The notes beneath the pieces were generated by a model. It made no database searches, was not told where the DNA came from, and saw only the letters and a program-made list of their open reading frames with translations. The translations under genes were made by a program, and so were the position numbers. Below are positions 61,930 through 64,000 of a stretch of 64,000 nt of DNA, one piece after another. Each line of letters begins with the position of its first letter. Positions within the stretch are counted from its first letter, which is position 1. The stretch is from Mycobacteroides chelonae (GTDB lineage: Bacteria; Actinomycetota; Actinomycetes; Mycobacteriales; Mycobacteriaceae). The stretch spans positions 4,712,001-4,776,000 of the forward strand of contig NZ_CP050145.1 in the NCBI RefSeq assembly GCF_016767715.1, written 5' to 3'.

Positions 61930-63183
61930 GTGGCAGACCTACACGATCCCCTTCCACTGGCCTCGGGCCAGGTTCTGCGCAATCGACTGATGAAGTCGGC
62001 CCTCAGCGAGGGCCTCGGCGACACCTCTCAGGGGCCCGACCACCGGCTCGTCGAGTTGTACCGCCGCTGGGGCACCGGCGGGTTCGGCCTCGTCGTCACC
62101 GGCAATGTGATGGTTGACCGAAGCCACCTAGGTGAGCCGGGAAATGTGGTCATCGAAGACGACCGGCATCTCGATGGCCTGTCGCGGTGGGCCAAGGCAA
62201 CCAAGGATGGCGGCGGCCTGATCTGGATGCAGGTGAACCACCCAGGGCGGCAAGCCAACCCGCTCGCCACGGCGTCCCAGCCGGTGGCACCGTCCGCGAT
62301 CAAGATGAACGTCCCCGGGTGGCAAGCACCACGTGAACTCACCGATGACGAGATCGAGAACATCATCGACCGGTACGCGACCACGGCGTCGATCGCCGAT
62401 GCGGCCGGGTTCGACGGCGTTCAGATCCACGGCGCACACGGCTATCTGGTGGCACAGTTCCTGTCGCCACGTACCAATCGGCGCACCGACCGGTGGGGAG
62501 GCGACCCGGAACATCGGATGCGTTTCGTTCTCGAGGTTGTCCGCCGCACGCGTGCGGCGGTGAGCCCCGGCTTCTCGGTCGCCATCAAGCTCAACTCCGC
62601 GGACTTCCAGCGTGGAGGCTTCACCGAGGAAGAGTCGCGGGCAGTCATCGCGGCACTCGCCTCCGAAGAGGTCGACCTCATCGAAATCAGCGGTGGTACT
62701 TACGAATCACCGGCGATGGAGGGCAGGCCGCTGGTGACATCGGCGTCGACCCAGGCCCGCGAGGCCTACTTCCTCGAGTACGCCCGCACCGCCCGCGAGG
62801 CGGCCGGTGACGTCCCGATCGCCGTAACAGGAGGTTTCCGCACGGAAGCCGCCATGTCCGACGCCATCCGATCGGGTGATTGCGATGTCGTGGGGCTCGG
62901 GCGCCCGACAACTGTCAATCCCGAGTCCGCCGACAGCCTGCTAACGGCGCGTCAGGACAAGCTGACCGTTCCGGATGCTTCACTGCCCCTACCTGGCTGG
63001 CTGGCATCGACCGGCAGGGCGAAGTCTTTCCTGAGCGCACTGGAACTCCAGTGGCATAACACCCAACTGCACCGCCTGGGCGCGGGGACCGACCCGGACC
63101 CCACCATCGGCCCGTGGATCACGGCACTTCGACTCCTCAAGAACAACGGGGTCGACGCCTTTCGGAGAAGGAGAAGTTCATGA
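61930..63183 (+). CDS. NADH:flavin oxidoreductase / old yellow enzyme family
   Basis: 417 residues, GTG start. FMN TIM barrel: LMKSALSEGLGDTSQGP, catalytic pair in GVQIHGAHGYLVAQFLSP, then RTDRWGGDPEHRMRFV, and PIAVTGGFRT phosphate site. Reduces activated alkenes (enones, quinones, nitro compounds). It overlaps the nitroreductase-type gene by 4 bases (ATGA); a tautomerase follows. Regulated by the divergent TetR, by inference. Confidence 0.88.
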   Translation: MADLHDPLPLASGQVLRNRLMKSALSEGLGDTSQGPDHRLVELYRRWGTGGFGLVVTGNVMVDRSHLGEPGNVVIEDDRHLDGLSRWAKATKDGGGLIWMQVNHPGRQANPLATASQPVAPSAIKMNVPGWQAPRELTDDEIENIIDRYATTASIADAAGFDGVQIHGAHGYLVAQFLSPRTNRRTDRWGGDPEHRMRFVLEVVRRTRAAVSPGFSVAIKLNSADFQRGGFTEEESRAVIAALASEEVDLIEISGGTYESPAMEGRPLVTSASTQAREAYFLEYARTAREAAGDVPIAVTGGFRTEAAMSDAIRSGDCDVVGLGRPTTVNPESADSLLTARQDKLTVPDASLPLPGWLASTGRAKSFLSALELQWHNTQLHRLGAGTDPDPTIGPWITALRLLKNNGVDAFRRRRSS

Positions 63184-63596
63184 CGGACAAGACACTGCGC
63201 AAGTTCCGCAGAGAGCGCGCCATGGGCCGTTACCTGCTCAACCCTGCCGTCTCGGCCCTGACGAAGCTTGGTCTGCGCACAGCGCTCGCCTCGGAGCTGG
63301 AAACCACCGGACGCAAGACCGGCCAGCTACGGCGGGTCCCGGTCTCGGTCCAATTCGACGCGACAGGCGCGTGGGTGATCAGCCAGCACGGCACCCGCTC
63401 GGGCTGGGGCAGCAATATTGCCGCGAATCCCAATGTCCGCCTGAAGCAGGGAAACCGGTGGCGTACCGGAACCGCCCAGTTCCGGCCCGATGACGATGTC
63501 GTCGCGCGGGGCCGCAAGTTCGGGGCCGTCGGCGCGCGGGTGGTCAAGGCACTGGAGACCACCCCCATATCGGTGCGCATCGATTTCACCGACTGA
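63180..63596 (+). CDS. F420-dependent nitroreductase/quinone reductase family protein (Ddn-like)
   Basis: 138 residues from the ATG at 63180 with GGAGAAGG-type purines upstream. Split beta-barrel flavin-binding family (PF04075) of actinobacteria: LETTGRKTGQLRRVPVSV, WVISQHGTRSGWGSNIAANP and NVRLKQGNRW are typical. Such enzymes reduce quinones or nitro groups with F420H2. Coupled to the old yellow enzyme by a 4-base overlap. Confidence 0.85.
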   Translation: MTDKTLRKFRRERAMGRYLLNPAVSALTKLGLRTALASELETTGRKTGQLRRVPVSVQFDATGAWVISQHGTRSGWGSNIAANPNVRLKQGNRWRTGTAQFRPDDDVVARGRKFGAVGARVVKALETTPISVRIDFTD

Positions 63597-63614
63597 GGAC
63601 AAGGAATACGCGAT

Positions 63615-64000
63615 ATGCCTCTCTACCAGTGCATAACACGCGCGGAGAGCCTCACCGACGAGGTGCGGCAGACCATCGCCCAGGAATTCACACGTATTCA
63701 CTGCGAAATCACCGGCGCTCCGGCGGTATTTGTCCACGTGGTCTTCAATGAATACCAAACAGGCCACCACTATCTGGCGGGAAAACCGGAAAGCGACACC
63801 ACCTTCATCGCAGGCACTATCCGTTCAGGGCGTTCCCTGGAACAACGTCAACAATTGCTCCGTGAACTCTCGTCCGCCTGGCACGAGCTGACGGGCCAGC
63901 CGGAGGAGGAACTCGTCCTGAGCATTTCCGAACAGGACGCCTCCGCAGTCATGGAAGCCGGGCTCATTTTCCCCGAGGCAGGCGCCGAGGCCGCCTGGTT
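63615..64000 (+). CDS. tautomerase superfamily protein, cis-CaaD-like (partial, runs off the window)
   Basis: 128 codons seen, starting MPLYQCITRAESL at 63615 and open to the window end. After Met removal Pro1 is the expected catalytic residue. Aligning by eye with cis-3-chloroacrylic acid dehalogenase: His28 is kept (TRIHCEITG), the two arginines are kept (AGTIRSGRS), and the Glu is kept (VMEAG). The Tyr of cis-CaaD is replaced by Ser (LVLSIS), so dehalogenase activity is doubtful. It follows the nitroreductase-type gene by 18 bases in the same operon. Confidence 0.8.
   Translation, partial: MPLYQCITRAESLTDEVRQTIAQEFTRIHCEITGAPAVFVHVVFNEYQTGHHYLAGKPESDTTFIAGTIRSGRSLEQRQQLLRELSSAWHELTGQPEEELVLSISEQDASAVMEAGLIFPEAGAEAAW

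Noticed and set aside
1..64000. tRNA, rRNA, CRISPR, insertion sequence or prophage
   Set aside because: I looked for transposase, integrase and phage motifs, long terminal inverted repeats, repeat-spacer arrays and tRNA-like folds in the gaps and saw none.

Overview
The window is high-GC DNA (my estimate is about 64 percent, not computed) from a mycobacterium. Several gene families are typical of that group: a complete mce operon, KasA/KasB-type ketosynthase, PtpB phosphatase, TIGR00027-type methyltransferases, EspC-like type VII secretion proteins, an F420-type nitroreductase and FadD/EchA enzymes. Gene order matches two M. tuberculosis neighbourhoods as I remember them (Rv0145-Rv0157 and Rv1129c-Rv1133c). 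A dedicated methylisocitrate lyase (PrpB), a NupG-type nucleoside transporter and the moderate GC fit a rapidly growing species, most likely the Mycobacteroides abscessus/chelonae group. I see no tRNA, rRNA, insertion sequence, CRISPR array or prophage.

Left part (1-18 kb). An alpha/beta hydrolase and TetR regulator face an LtrA-type membrane protein. A small secreted protein follows, then the proton-translocating transhydrogenase operon pntAa-pntAb-pntB with a promoter and overlapping palindrome, and a glutathionyl-hydroquinone-reductase-like enzyme. Next is a three-gene cassette (WXG100-sized protein, 526-residue protein with a C39/papain-like cysteine peptidase domain, exported protein) that looks like a type VII effector locus. 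Four tandem methyltransferase paralogues lie upstream of it. An EchA1-like crotonase, an APH-type kinase, a NupG-like transporter and ptpB close this part.

Middle (18-36 kb). A minus-strand mce operon runs yrbEA-yrbEB-mceA-F, a Mce-associated protein and a DUF456 protein, with most mce junctions overlapping by 4 to 8 bases. Upstream is a minus-strand lipid-type set: two more methyltransferases, aldehyde dehydrogenase, SDR, zinc-free MDR reductase and an HtdZ-like dehydratase. A stand-alone KasA/KasB-like synthase carries a single-base insertion near its 3' end.

36-52 kb. A second type VII-like cassette (EspC-like protein, helical membrane-active protein, acidic protein) starts just after a perfect 13-bp dyad. 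Then come an acyl-CoA dehydrogenase, a DUF427 protein, a methyltransferase/hydrolase/MFS run, and the methylcitrate cycle: prpR divergent from prpD-prpB-prpC with TTCGCAA half-sites between them. A 21-bp-stem bidirectional terminator separates prpC from an unknown gene. A noncanonical MTHFR and metE follow; metE has a cobalamin riboswitch in its leader, so methionine synthesis here is tuned to vitamin B12.

52-64 kb. A thioesterase-TetR pair shares a regulatory dyad with the divergent metE promoter. A FadD8-like acyl-CoA ligase has a 14-bp site that fits the KstR consensus. Then follow an LLM oxidoreductase, a VOC protein, an AIM24 protein, an IclR regulator divergent from an SDR plus a DHDPR-like dehydrogenase (with a clear paired palindromic operator), and a TetR regulator divergent from an old yellow enzyme, an F420-type nitroreductase and a cis-CaaD-like tautomerase cut by the window end.
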